Below are positions 26,745 to 35,829 of a stretch of 64,000 nucleotides of DNA, piece by piece; within the stretch, counting starts at the first letter, position 1, and every line of letters starts with the position of its first letter. The position numbers and the translations under genes are program-made. The notes beneath the pieces are model-generated. The model was not told the origin of the DNA and did no database searches. It saw only the letters and a list, made by a program, of their open reading frames with translations. The DNA lies in the NCBI RefSeq assembly GCF_001048695.1, contig NZ_CVRB01000005.1, positions 124,001-188,000 of the forward strand. Reading direction: 5' to 3'. The DNA comes from Neobacillus massiliamazoniensis (GTDB taxonomy: Bacteria > Bacillota > Bacilli > Bacillales > Cytobacillaceae).

Positions 26745-27548
26745 TTAGTCTCGCTCGCATGCCCAATTGTCATGGTCGCGGTCCAATTTTGCCCGATACG
26801 CAGGGTGGGTAGAAGGAACTCCGTTAGGATAGACTTTTCTTAGTTCCGTACAGTTTGCAAATGAATTTTCCGTGGTTTGGACGGGAGTTGCTGCCGCCCC
26901 GGCTTCTGCCTTAGCCTTAGCATCAGCTTCTGCCTGTGCTTTCGCATTAGCTTCTGCCTCTTGCTTCGCTTTTAACTCAGCTTCTTCTTTTGCTTTAGCC
27001 TCTGCTTCTTGCTTTGCTTTTAATTCAGCTTCTTCTTTTGCCTTTTGTTCTGCTTCTTGCTTTGCCTTTAATTCAGCTTCTTCTTTTGCCTTTTGTTCTG
27101 CCTCTTGCTTCGCTTTTAACTCTGCTTCTTCTTTTGCCTTTTGTTTGGCAATTGCCGCTGCTTTCTTTTCGGCTTCGTCAGCCACTTTTTTCTTTACTTG
27201 CGTTGCTTCCACTTTTGTTTCTTTTTTGTCATTCGGAATCATAGCAGCACTTCCGATACATACCACCATAGCCCCTGCCATCATCAGAAACTGTTTCTTT
27301 GCTTTTCCGTTTCTTTTAAATAATGAAATGATCGCCGTGACAAGGAACACTAGAAAAAGTACGAACCCTAAAGCAAATAAAATTATAAATGCTGAATTTC
27401 CTGTAGCTAGCAGCCAAATGATAATGCCGACAATCATCAAAAAGAAATTCTTTGTGGCTTTTGGATTTCTTTTCCTAATCCCATTAATTCCGGATACAAG
27501 AAAATATGCCGTAATGATAAAACCTACCCAGCTAAAAAATGTTGCCAA
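26745..27548 (-). CDS. Membrane protein with Ala/Glu/Lys repeats and Excalibur domain
   Basis: A 267-residue protein. Residues 1-110 contain three membrane segments (VGFIITAYFLVSGI, FFLMIVGIIIWLL, FALGFVLFLVFLVTAIISLF) and a fourth near the KKQFLMMAGAMVV stretch. Residues 130-225 are a charged helical stalk made of near-identical 16-residue units KAKEEAELKAKQEAEQ. The last 38 residues are an Excalibur calcium-binding domain (NCTELRKVYPNGVPSTHPAY, then DRDHDNWACE with two cysteines). This puts a calcium-binding tip on a long coiled-coil stalk, presumably at the cell surface. The function is unknown. It stands alone. Confidence 0.82.
   Translation of the reverse strand: MATFFSWVGFIITAYFLVSGINGIRKRNPKATKNFFLMIVGIIIWLLATGNSAFIILFALGFVLFLVFLVTAIISLFKRNGKAKKQFLMMAGAMVVCIGSAAMIPNDKKETKVEATQVKKKVADEAEKKAAAIAKQKAKEEAELKAKQEAEQKAKEEAELKAKQEAEQKAKEEAELKAKQEAEAKAKEEAELKAKQEAEANAKAQAEADAKAKAEAGAAATPVQTTENSFANCTELRKVYPNGVPSTHPAYRAKLDRDHDNWACERD
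26945..27150. repeat. 48-bp tandem repeats in the Excalibur gene
   Basis: About four head-to-tail 48-bp units built from GCTTCTTCTTTTGCC and TGCTTCTTGCTTTGCC words, encoding the 16-residue stalk units. The near-identity of neighbouring units at the DNA level suggests recent expansion; unit number is probably variable between strains. Confidence 0.8.
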
Positions 27549-27870
27549 AATAAAGCCCCCTATTTTTATTTATCTATTAACAGTTATCTATTATAAAGTA
27601 AAAATGAAAAAAATGGGCTTTTTCCCATATTCTTTTAATCCTTTATTAATCCAAATGTTTACATATACGATGAAACTCGCCCTTTAATAGTTGTCTTAAT
27701 GGCTAATTTTTCCATACAAATTAGGAATATTTCCCCACTAACCTGTCGTCTCGTACAATAAAACAGCATTTCTTTTTTCAGAAACGCCCTTTGTTGAAGA
27801 AGAAACTACTCATACTCAACTATATTAAGCCATTGACCATCGGAACCAATGGTTATATGAGAAACCATAT
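27549..27870. other. Intergenic stretch, no gene seen
   Basis: AT-rich DNA upstream of the Excalibur gene; a short hairpin AAAAATGGGCTTTTTCCCAT lies near 27607. No coding sequence is recognised. Confidence 0.45.
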
Positions 27871-28131
27871 TTAATTCAAACATTTTGTAAAATTCTTATC
27901 GGTTAATTTACTTAATTGTTCTGATACATCAGTCTCGAAAAAAATCAGATAGTCCATAGTAGTAGACCTTAAATAAAATTCGGAAATATATTGTTTTTGA
28001 TGGTCTTTTACATAACCCAAATAACTCATTTCCCTTGGAAATACTCGTGGTAACGGGAATTTATTAACTTCAATAAAGTCATTTGAAAGTACATTTAATA
28101 GTTCTTGTTCATATTCAGGAATAACAGCCTA
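27871..28131 (-). pseudogene. C-terminal gene relic of unknown family
   Basis: About 85 codons read as a natural globular protein (YEQELLNVLSNDFIEVNKFP, FPREMSYLGYVKDHQKQY, DYLIFFETDVSEQLSKL) to a stop at 27871. A stop codon precedes it in frame and no start with a ribosome site exists at its 5' end. I do not recognise the family. Confidence 0.4.
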
Positions 28132-28161
28132 GATTAATGGGAAATAGGACCACCAATTGAT

Positions 28162-28204
28162 AAAAAGACGACTCAAATCTTTACATTTTGAGTCGTCTTT
28201 TTTG
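28162..28204. terminator. Bidirectional terminator
   Basis: AAAAAGACGACTCAAA (28162-28177) pairs with TTTGAGTCGTCTTTTT (28187-28202) over 9 bases, with T runs both ways. Confidence 0.85.
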
Positions 28205-28208
28205 TATA

Positions 28209-28405
28209 GCTAAATAGGTTCTTTGAAAAAATCAATGTATTTCTGTGCCCTCCATTTATAAAAGGGAGTTTTATTAAGCTGAGCTCTGATGAACTTATCC
28301 CATCATGTTTGCACGTTGTTTCCTTCATTTTTTACAGGGAAAATCAACGATTCGTCCATATTCAATCCTTTAGGAACGTCCTTAACCTTTCCATCGACCT
28401 ATATC
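28209..28405 (-). pseudogene. Unidentified C-terminal relic with a nonsense codon
   Basis: The minus strand reads VDGKVKDVPKGLNMDESLIF, PVKNEGNNVQT, a TGA stop, then WDKFIRAQLNKTPFYKWRAQ and KYIDFFKEPI to a final stop. It looks like the tail of a lost gene interrupted by a nonsense mutation. The family is not recognised. Confidence 0.35.
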
Positions 28406-30157
28406 TCAGTGCTGATCATCTCTGGATTCGTCGGAACTAGAACTTTCATCAGAGCTTTCGTCGCTGCTTTCTTCATCAAATTTCTCATCATTTCGAATAA
28501 ACCGGACTGCGTTTAATCCAATCATTTGTGCCCCCGTTGAGGTATTCCCATCTGGTAAAATAGGAGCAATGGAAAGGTCAGCTATTTTAAGATTTTTTGT
28601 TCCAAAAACATTTAGGAATCCATCTACAACCCCTTCTTCAATAACTTGTCCCATTTTGCATTGGCACCCGAAATGGGCGAAGTTTGTATACGAAGCCCTG
28701 ACATAAGCAGCAAGGATTGTCCGTTTTTCTTCATCAGCCAATTGGAAAATACTTTCATTGGGATAAACTACCTCATAGATACCTCCAGGATCAAGCTGAC
28801 GAGCCCTAACTACCATATTATAAGTCTCAATATATTTATCCACCATATAATTTAAGTCATCGTTATCAGCAAGTGGGTTTAAGTCAATTGTTGGATACGC
28901 TTCCGGATCGCTATGTCCAATTAAGATGGTTCCTCTGCTTGTCGGATTTAAATTTGAAATCGCAATACTCATAACATTACTTGGTTTTGTGTCGTCAAAC
29001 TGCCACCCATTTATAAGCACATCTTGAACAGGTACAAAGACTGGCACTGGAAAACCTAATAATTGAAGGCGGCGGCCTCCTTTTGGGTTATCCTGCTTTT
29101 TAAAGGCACCTAGGGTACTTGGCTGATTAGGATCAGTACCCAATACCTGAAGAATTCTGCCTGTTTCTACTCTAACACCCATTCCGACATAAAATTGTGT
29201 TTGAAAGTTATGACCAACGTTTGGACTATCTACCAAGGTTGCTATACCTGCTTTAGCTAAATCATCAGGCCTTCCAATCCCAGAGCGTTGGAGTATCACA
29301 GATGAAAATTGTCCTGCAGAGATAACGATCCCCTTCCTTGCATTCATTACTTCTGAAACTCCATTTTTAATAAATTCAACACCAACAGCAATTTGGAACC
29401 CTTTATGTCTCTTAAATAGTATTTTATTTACTGTTGTTTTCGCAAAAATTACTAATTTTCTTCCATTAACACCAAACTCGTCGGAATTGAACTCATTACC
29501 TTGTGTTACAATATGGCTGTTTAAATATCCTGTTGCTGTTGACGACCGAATAAAGCTTTCACTTTCTGCCTTTTGGGTAAATTGCGATTTAAAAAAGGTA
29601 CAATCCCTAATCCCGGTATTATAATCTTCTACAATTGGGATATCAAAGACATCAGATGTGGCTTGTGTTAAGGTTTGGATTAATCCTTGATTTGGAATGA
29701 TTTGTTGTCTAACAAAAATAGGACCATTAAAACCACGTTCTTGAGGTTCTTGTGAGCCCCCAGTATAAGTTTCATTCTTTTTAAATAAAGAGCGAATATT
29801 GTCATAGCTCCATTGATTTCCCACTTGTCTTGCCCACTCATCATAAAAGTCTCTGCTTCCGCGTACAGCTAACATAGCATTATGCTCTGAACTCCCGCCA
29901 ATTGCTCTTCCACTTTCAGTTATCAACTGACGCCCAAGTTGTTGCTCTAGTATCGTTGTAACATTAAAAGACTGTCTATTATTAGTTGCATTCGTAAGGG
30001 CAACTACAACATTTGGGCTACTAAGTTCCTTAGTCATATTTGTTCCTGTTTCAAGCACGAGTACACTGGTGCGATGATCGTCCGATAGTTTTTTTGCAAT
30101 AATTCCACCGGCTGTTCCTGCACCAATTACAATATAATCGAAATTATTCTTATCCAA
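28406..30157 (-). CDS. GMC-family FAD oxidoreductase with Ser/Asp-rich tail
   Basis: A 583-residue enzyme of the glucose-methanol-choline oxidoreductase family. It shows the N-terminal FAD fold DYIVIGAGTAGGIIAKKLSD, the family signature GRAIGGSSEHNAMLAVRGS near residue 82, and a C-terminal AHFGCQCKMG and LPDGNTSTGAQMIGLNA region supplying the active-site residues. It should oxidise an alcohol-type substrate. Unusually it ends in a low-complexity acidic tail of DESS repeats after residue 558. The start is probably TTG 30157, 10 bases after AGGAGG. The 5' edge of this gene is one end of the 1252-bp duplicated unit. Confidence 0.85.
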   Translation of the reverse strand: MDKNNFDYIVIGAGTAGGIIAKKLSDDHRTSVLVLETGTNMTKELSSPNVVVALTNATNNRQSFNVTTILEQQLGRQLITESGRAIGGSSEHNAMLAVRGSRDFYDEWARQVGNQWSYDNIRSLFKKNETYTGGSQEPQERGFNGPIFVRQQIIPNQGLIQTLTQATSDVFDIPIVEDYNTGIRDCTFFKSQFTQKAESESFIRSSTATGYLNSHIVTQGNEFNSDEFGVNGRKLVIFAKTTVNKILFKRHKGFQIAVGVEFIKNGVSEVMNARKGIVISAGQFSSVILQRSGIGRPDDLAKAGIATLVDSPNVGHNFQTQFYVGMGVRVETGRILQVLGTDPNQPSTLGAFKKQDNPKGGRRLQLLGFPVPVFVPVQDVLINGWQFDDTKPSNVMSIAISNLNPTSRGTILIGHSDPEAYPTIDLNPLADNDDLNYMVDKYIETYNMVVRARQLDPGGIYEVVYPNESIFQLADEEKRTILAAYVRASYTNFAHFGCQCKMGQVIEEGVVDGFLNVFGTKNLKIADLSIAPILPDGNTSTGAQMIGLNAVRFIRNDEKFDEESSDESSDESSSSDESRDDQH

Positions 30158-30283
30158 TTAATCATCTCCTCCTATCATTAAAATATGATGAGAAAATAGC
30201 AAAAGAAATGATTATATGACACATTTATTTGATAAATGTGCTTTTAGGACTCAAAGGATTTGTATCAATTCTAAGTAATTATT

Positions 30284-30565
30284 TTGCTAGGTATAGTAAT
30301 CTTTACATTTATTTGGATAGATTCAATGTTTCCTGAGAGTAAATATATATCATTTGGAATTTTTTCACTCTTCCCGATAATAATTATTATTCAAGGATAT
30401 ATTTGTTCAACCTCAAAAGGAATTTTGATATTCGGATTTATATTATCATCTATTGCAATTATTCTACCTATTTCAATTTTGGTACAATATGGGGAGTATG
30501 ATTACTCCAGTAACAATATATATCCTATTAGGAATAATATCGTACTTTTTATTCAACAAAAATAA
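30284..30565 (+). pseudogene. Frameshifted small membrane protein relic (unit 1)
   Basis: About 80 hydrophobic codons with three likely membrane segments (LGIVIFTFIWID, FGIFSLFPIIIIIQGYIC, LIFGFILSSIAIILPISIL). After NNIY the alternative frame continues as ILLGIISYFLFNKNKR to a stop, a better ending than the one in frame, so a frameshift is likely. There is no ribosome site. An identical copy is in unit 2. Confidence 0.4.
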
Positions 30566-30807
30566 AAGATAAACTAATATCAATCCTTTTAAAAATGTAT
30601 TTCATTCTTAATAAAAAATATCCTTATTGTCTTTACTATTTATTGGTATGATTTTTAAAATCCGTTCGATTTTATAAATAAAATTAATATTCAAAATAAC
30701 AAATTTAAGAAATTGCTTTTTATCCAGACTATTAAAATTCATATTTTTTAACAACTATATCCTTTCATTTATTATGATTATGTGGTCTTTTCTTTTAAAA
30801 AAAATAA

Positions 30808-30827
30808 TGAACCGTAGGGACGGTTCA
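30808..30827. repeat. Hairpin motif upstream of hydrolase copy 2
   Basis: TGAACCGTAGGGACGGTTCA, perfect 8-bp arms around AGGG. Confidence 0.7.
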
Positions 30828-30914
30828 TTCGTCTTACAATTAAAATAAAGTCGCTTCAACCGCACTAACGGGTTTTGTTTAGTATGTTGGCTTCAATCAA
30901 AGGAGGAAAACATA

Positions 30915-31433
30915 ATGGCTGATGAAAAAATTGTTATAGGTACTGAAACAAAGTACCCACTTAATGGGATATTGACCATTCCTAATGAAACTAATGGATT
31001 GTTTCCTGCGGTTGTATTGGTTCAAGGCTCTGGTCCAAGTAATATGGATGAAAAAATCGGAAATAATTACCCTTTTAAAGACCTTGCTGAAGGTTTGTCG
31101 GAAAAAGGGATTGCAGTGCTACGATATGACAAGAGAACACTCGTATATGGAAAAGAAATGAGAAATGATACTGGAATAACAGTGAAAGAAGAAACGATTG
31201 AAGATGCCATCCTTGCAGCTGATTTCTTACGAAAAGATTCACGTATTGATTCAAACAAAATATTTATTGTAGGTCATAGTTTAGGAGGAATGTTAGCTCC
31301 ACGAATTGATGCAGAAGGTGGCAATTTTGCTGGAGTCATTATCATGGGTGGTTCTCCACGTAAATTAGAAGAAATTATGATGGACCAAAATAACGATGTT
31401 TTAATCCAATTAATCATCTCCTCCTATCATTAA
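30915..31433 (+). pseudogene. Alpha/beta hydrolase, copy 2, truncated
   Basis: Residues 1-163 match the full-length copy at 32167 exactly, then nine unrelated residues (IQLIISSYH) and a stop come from the duplicated GMC upstream region. The nucleophile GHSLGG is kept, but the catalytic Asp and His, which lie after residue 235, are gone, so it cannot be active. The ribosome site and promoter region are intact, so a truncated product could still be made. The break is the junction of the 1252-bp tandem duplication. Confidence 0.92.
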
Positions 31434-31535
31434 AATATGATGAGAAAATAGCAAAAGAAATGATTATATGACACATTTATTTGATAAATGTGCTTTTAGG
31501 ACTCAAAGGATTTGTATCAATTCTAAGTAATTATT

Positions 31536-31817
31536 TTGCTAGGTATAGTAATCTTTACATTTATTTGGATAGATTCAATGTTTCCTGAGAGTAAATATAT
31601 ATCATTTGGAATTTTTTCACTCTTCCCGATAATAATTATTATTCAAGGATATATTTGTTCAACCTCAAAAGGAATTTTGATATTCGGATTTATATTATCA
31701 TCTATTGCAATTATTCTACCTATTTCAATTTTGGTACAATATGGGGAGTATGATTACTCCAGTAACAATATATATCCTATTAGGAATAATATCGTACTTT
31801 TTATTCAACAAAAATAA
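31536..31817 (+). pseudogene. Frameshifted small membrane protein relic (unit 2)
   Basis: Exact copy of the relic at 30284-30565, duplicated with the unit. Confidence 0.4.
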
Positions 31818-32059
31818 AAGATAAACTAATATCAATCCTTTTAAAAATGTATTTCATTCTTAATAAAAAATATCCTTATTGTCTTTACTATTTATTGGTA
31901 TGATTTTTAAAATCCGTTCGATTTTATAAATAAAATTAATATTCAAAATAACAAATTTAAGAAATTGCTTTTTATCCAGACTATTAAAATTCATATTTTT
32001 TAACAACTATATCCTTTCATTTATTATGATTATGTGGTCTTTTCTTTTAAAAAAAATAA

Positions 32060-32079
32060 TGAACCGTAGGGACGGTTCA
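32060..32079. repeat. Hairpin motif upstream of hydrolase copy 3
   Basis: Third occurrence of TGAACCGT-AGGG-ACGGTTCA. Confidence 0.7.
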
Positions 32080-32166
32080 TTCGTCTTACAATTAAAATAA
32101 AGTCGCTTCAACCGCACTAACGGGTTTTGTTTAGTATGTTGGCTTCAATCAAAGGAGGAAAACATA

Positions 32167-33093
32167 ATGGCTGATGAAAAAATTGTTATAGGTACTGAAA
32201 CAAAGTACCCACTTAATGGGATATTGACCATTCCTAATGAAACTAATGGATTGTTTCCTGCGGTTGTATTGGTTCAAGGCTCTGGTCCAAGTAATATGGA
32301 TGAAAAAATCGGAAATAATTACCCTTTTAAAGACCTTGCTGAAGGTTTGTCGGAAAAAGGGATTGCAGTGCTACGATATGACAAGAGAACACTCGTATAT
32401 GGAAAAGAAATGAGAAATGATACTGGAATAACAGTGAAAGAAGAAACGATTGAAGATGCCATCCTTGCAGCTGATTTCTTACGAAAAGATTCACGTATTG
32501 ATTCAAACAAAATATTTATTGTAGGTCATAGTTTAGGAGGAATGTTAGCTCCACGAATTGATGCAGAAGGTGGCAATTTTGCTGGAGTCATTATCATGGG
32601 TGGTTCTCCACGTAAATTAGAAGAAATTATGATGGACCAAAATAACGATGTTTTAAACTCGTTGAATAAGTTTTTGAAAATGATTGCTAAGAAACAAATT
32701 GCAGCATTATCATCCAAGTTTGACGACATCTATAACCTAAGTGATGAAGAAGCAAAATCGACCAAGGTTTTGGGAAGGTACGTTAGGGCTTACTACTTTA
32801 AAGAAATGGGTGAACATCAAACTATTAATTATCTCAAAGCATTGGATAAACCAGTAATAATTTTGCAAGGAGATAAAGATTTTCAAGTAACAGTAGAAAA
32901 AGATTTTGATGTTTATAGAAATTTATTGGGTGATATGCCAAATGTAACATTTAAACTTTATCCGAACTTGAATCATTTGTTTATGCCTTCTGTTTATGGA
33001 GAAATACTAAAAGCGAAAAAAGAGTATAAGGTATCACAACGTGTAGATAAACATGTTATAAATGACATTTCCGACTGGATTCTTTCAGTTTAG
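32167..33093 (+). CDS. Alpha/beta hydrolase, copy 3
   Basis: A full-length 308-residue paralogue of the 25571 gene, with Ser122 in GHSLGG, LQGDKDF and NLNHLF all present. About a dozen substitutions separate it from copy 1 and most are conservative. AAAGGAGG precedes the ATG and a terminator follows. Its first half is identical to the truncated copy 2. The flanking sequence shared by copies 1 and 3, from the hairpin motif to the terminator, shows that the whole transcription unit was copied. Confidence 0.88.
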   Translation: MADEKIVIGTETKYPLNGILTIPNETNGLFPAVVLVQGSGPSNMDEKIGNNYPFKDLAEGLSEKGIAVLRYDKRTLVYGKEMRNDTGITVKEETIEDAILAADFLRKDSRIDSNKIFIVGHSLGGMLAPRIDAEGGNFAGVIIMGGSPRKLEEIMMDQNNDVLNSLNKFLKMIAKKQIAALSSKFDDIYNLSDEEAKSTKVLGRYVRAYYFKEMGEHQTINYLKALDKPVIILQGDKDFQVTVEKDFDVYRNLLGDMPNVTFKLYPNLNHLFMPSVYGEILKAKKEYKVSQRVDKHVINDISDWILSV

Positions 33094-33113
33094 GAAATAT
33101 CAACAGAAGTTTT

Positions 33114-33143
33114 AGAAAGCCCAATATAATGGGCTTTCTTTTT
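33114..33143 (+). terminator. Terminator of hydrolase copy 3
   Basis: AGAAAGCCCA pairs with TGGGCTTTCT, followed by TTTTT. Confidence 0.85.
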
Positions 33144-33183
33144 AAACTGGTTTATTCAGTCATGTATGTTGCAATATTTAACT

Positions 33184-35403
33184 TTATTCATAAACAATTT
33201 TGAGGGTGTCTACTTTATATCCATCAGCTAAGGCTTGGAAAGTAAATTGTGATTTTTGGTCAGAAGCCTTTGCCAAAAATAATGTACCCTCTTTACCATT
33301 TACCTCAATTCTATCTACAAGGTACCCTTTTTTGGCTAAGATGTACCATTTGCCATCTTTATGAAAGATGCTTGTTTCATTTGTATTTTTCTTAGCTTCA
33401 TCCCATTGAGTTTTTAATTCCTCTGGAATTTCATTATCAATATTTCCAGTCAAGATATTTGGTTCATTATTGATTGATGATCTGTCAAATTTCTTATAAC
33501 CATCTAATTTTGGATTAAAATTTTTACTATCTATAGGAACATTTATCTCAAGCGAGATTGGATATAAATAATTGACAACATTGCCAGCGGAATTATAAGT
33601 TTCATACTTCACCAATATTCCTGTATTCTTATCTACCCAAAAACGAAAAGTGTTAGAGCTGTGTTTTTTTCTTGCATAATCATTTAATTTTCCTTTAATA
33701 ACTACTGTATTATGCCCTAACAGTTGTTCGTTTTGTTTTTCAATTTCCCATGCATTTAAATCTCTTGTATAGTTTGAAGCAATTTCATAAGGAAATAATG
33801 ATTCGCTGGCTATACCTATTGGAGGTCTCTCTCTATAATCTGTTTCATTTTCTCCTTTATCGGTCACTTTAAACGCATCCTTAATGTTTAAAGTCCCTCG
33901 ACGGGGTGGTGTCTGATTTTTTGATTCTATATAGGTGCCGTTATTTAAGTTCCACATAGTGCCATCTTTATAGTAACTATAGTCTGTCTCTTCTTTTCCA
34001 TTAAAAATGGAAGATGTTTTGCAGTAACCGCCTGCGTTATTTTTCAGACTAAGTTCATAATTAACCAACATATCATTTTGCGTACCATCATAATTAACAG
34101 TATGTGTTTTAAATTCACCTTTAGCTGTATCATAATAATCTATAGTATTAATCATTTTCGTGAGAATCTCTTCTTTTGTCACATCTTTATAATTTTCTTT
34201 TTGTATCGGGGGTATATATACGGTGCTCCCGTTTTGGTTTTCTTTCTTTGAAACATTTTCTGTCGTTTGCTCTATTGATTTACCATTAGACCCATCTGCA
34301 TGTGCATTTAGTAAGGAAACTGATGAAACAGCCAGCACGGCAATGACTCCGAGTGCAGACCAGCGATATGATTTCTTTTGGAATTTTTTAATCATAAAAA
34401 TCCTCCTCTTTAAAGTCCTTTTATTTCTACTCAAATTTGCCATACTGGGTACTTGATAAAAATTTGAGTAGTGTTCTAAAAGATTGATAATGGTATGCCC
34501 ATATGGGATTTTTTCCTCTTCCTCCATAAACGTGAGAGCATACGAATCACATGCAAGTTCCTGGTCCTCCCTCATACAAACGTAGGCAAACCAAAGAATC
34601 GGGTTAAACCAATGTATGATTAGTAAAATATACATTAGCCAATTAAACCCAACGTCTCTTCTTTGGATGTGAGCTAATTCATGGTAAAAAATATGTCGTA
34701 GCTGCGGCTCTTTTAGCTGATTGATTAACTCGATTGAGAGTAACATTTTTGGACGGAAGTATCCCATAACGGTTGGACTCGATATTGCTCCAGATAGAAT
34801 TAGTGGAATATTTTTCTGCACAGACATAGATTTTTTACAGGTATTAAATATATCTAAAATTCTTTTATCTGTAATTACAGGTTGTTTTTTTACGGAGTTC
34901 CATAATCGACGGTTTACCCGATAAGTTAAAAGACTTAATACTAAAACTCCTGTTAACCATATATACAAAGCAATTTTAGAAAAGGAAATATATTTGTCCT
35001 GTTGCTTCTCCCTACTTATTGTTTCTTTATTAATTTCCATGGTTGATTGTTGTGACCTAGGAACGAAGTTTTCCTCTTTCATAACTACCGTTTTATCTGG
35101 GTTAACCTTCGTTTCATTATTTCGTTCGTTTTTCAAAGAAGTATAAAAATATGTTTGAAATGAAGTGGTAGTTTTATAACCATTTGAAAGAATTGAATAA
35201 ATACTATAGGAACTTTCTGGTGACCAAGGAAGTAGTAGTCTAATTAGCAAAACCATCCAAAGTAGGTAGTGCCATCTTGGGGTTAGCTTGTTTCTCAGAA
35301 GGGTTTTGATACAAAATATGAGTCCTACTAATACGCTTGCCATAATAGTCGTTTTAAGAACCCAATCAAAAAATCGAGGTAGATAGATAAAAAATAGTTC
35401 CAT
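33184..35403 (-). CDS. BlaR1/MecR1-like M56 membrane metallopeptidase with unusual sensor domain
   Basis: A 739-residue sensor-transducer. Membrane segments lie in residues 10-60, 143-165, 254-275 and about 345-365. The cytoplasmic M56 metalloprotease has zinc motif HELAH at 241-245 and a third ligand in EDQELACD near 281. In BlaR1 the extracellular C-terminal domain is a penicillin-binding fold. Here residues 370-739 lack SxxK/SxN/KTG-type motifs and instead look like a beta-rich LolA/RseB-like lipoprotein-carrier fold (FNGKEETDYSYYKDGTMWNL, FWVDKNTGILVKYET). It should relay an extracellular signal by cleaving the adjacent BlaI-type repressor. The signal is unknown, and no beta-lactamase gene is nearby. 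Confidence 0.82.
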   Translation of the reverse strand: MELFFIYLPRFFDWVLKTTIMASVLVGLIFCIKTLLRNKLTPRWHYLLWMVLLIRLLLPWSPESSYSIYSILSNGYKTTTSFQTYFYTSLKNERNNETKVNPDKTVVMKEENFVPRSQQSTMEINKETISREKQQDKYISFSKIALYIWLTGVLVLSLLTYRVNRRLWNSVKKQPVITDKRILDIFNTCKKSMSVQKNIPLILSGAISSPTVMGYFRPKMLLSIELINQLKEPQLRHIFYHELAHIQRRDVGFNWLMYILLIIHWFNPILWFAYVCMREDQELACDSYALTFMEEEEKIPYGHTIINLLEHYSNFYQVPSMANLSRNKRTLKRRIFMIKKFQKKSYRWSALGVIAVLAVSSVSLLNAHADGSNGKSIEQTTENVSKKENQNGSTVYIPPIQKENYKDVTKEEILTKMINTIDYYDTAKGEFKTHTVNYDGTQNDMLVNYELSLKNNAGGYCKTSSIFNGKEETDYSYYKDGTMWNLNNGTYIESKNQTPPRRGTLNIKDAFKVTDKGENETDYRERPPIGIASESLFPYEIASNYTRDLNAWEIEKQNEQLLGHNTVVIKGKLNDYARKKHSSNTFRFWVDKNTGILVKYETYNSAGNVVNYLYPISLEINVPIDSKNFNPKLDGYKKFDRSSINNEPNILTGNIDNEIPEELKTQWDEAKKNTNETSIFHKDGKWYILAKKGYLVDRIEVNGKEGTLFLAKASDQKSQFTFQALADGYKVDTLKIVYE

Positions 35404-35405
35404 CT

Positions 35406-35807
35406 TTATTTACTATCCTTCCTCTGATTCTCCTCACTCTTTTCATCCAGAATTCGTTTTAGTTCGTTTATGTCTTCTGATGATAGCTTTTCTTCTTTTA
35501 AAAAGTTTACAATTAATGGTTTAAAAGAGACACCATAGAATCGCTTAAGCAAGGATTTTGTTTCAACTTGTAAAAAACTATCTTGCGATACCAAAGGATA
35601 ATATTCATACATTCTCCCTTTACCTTGATGATAAGATACTGCTTCTTTTTGGACTAATCGGTTAATAAGAGTTCGAATCGTTTTCGGCTTCCAATCCATT
35701 TTTAAATCCAAACTTTCAATTATTTCATTTGCTGTTTGAGGGGCTTTCCCCCAAAGAACTTTCATGATTTCTAATTCAGCTTCAGAAATTCTAGGTAGTT
35801 CCTTCAC
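35406..35807 (-). CDS. BlaI/MecI-type transcriptional repressor
   Basis: A 133-residue winged-helix repressor: ISEAELEIMKVLWGKAPQTA, LDMKW-like KMDWKPKTIRTLINRLVQKE and YHQGKGRMYEYYPLVS are the characteristic Penicillinase_R blocks, followed by a dimerisation helix region. The start is GTG 35807 with AAGGAAG 8 bases upstream. The stop lies two bases before the sensor-protease start, so the genes form one operon. It should bind the two palindromes that overlap its own promoter and be cleaved when the partner senses its signal. Confidence 0.9.
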   Translation of the reverse strand: MKELPRISEAELEIMKVLWGKAPQTANEIIESLDLKMDWKPKTIRTLINRLVQKEAVSYHQGKGRMYEYYPLVSQDSFLQVETKSLLKRFYGVSFKPLIVNFLKEEKLSSEDINELKRILDEKSEENQRKDSK

Positions 35808-35829
35808 TATATCATCTTCCTTCTATTAT

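Larger units (their letters stand above)
30152..31403. repeat. 1252-bp tandem duplication, unit 1
   Basis: Positions 30152-31403 are repeated, identical as far as I can read, at 31404-32655. The unit starts in the first codon of the GMC gene and ends inside codon 163-164 of the hydrolase gene. The junction at 31403/31404 joins broken hydrolase to the GMC upstream region with only 1-2 bases of shared sequence. Confidence 0.95.
31404..32655. repeat. 1252-bp tandem duplication, unit 2
   Basis: Second unit, continuous at its right end with the intact 3' half of the hydrolase gene. All landmarks recur at +1252. Confidence 0.95.

Noticed and set aside
26872..27687. 271-codon plus-strand frame opposite the Excalibur gene
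   Set aside because: It is the antisense of the 48-bp repeats (Ala/Ser/Phe repeats) and has no ribosome site.
33184..35807. Beta-lactam resistance locus
   Set aside because: The regulator pair looks like blaI-blaR1, but the sensor lacks penicillin-binding motifs and no beta-lactamase or PBP2a gene is nearby, so I do not call resistance.
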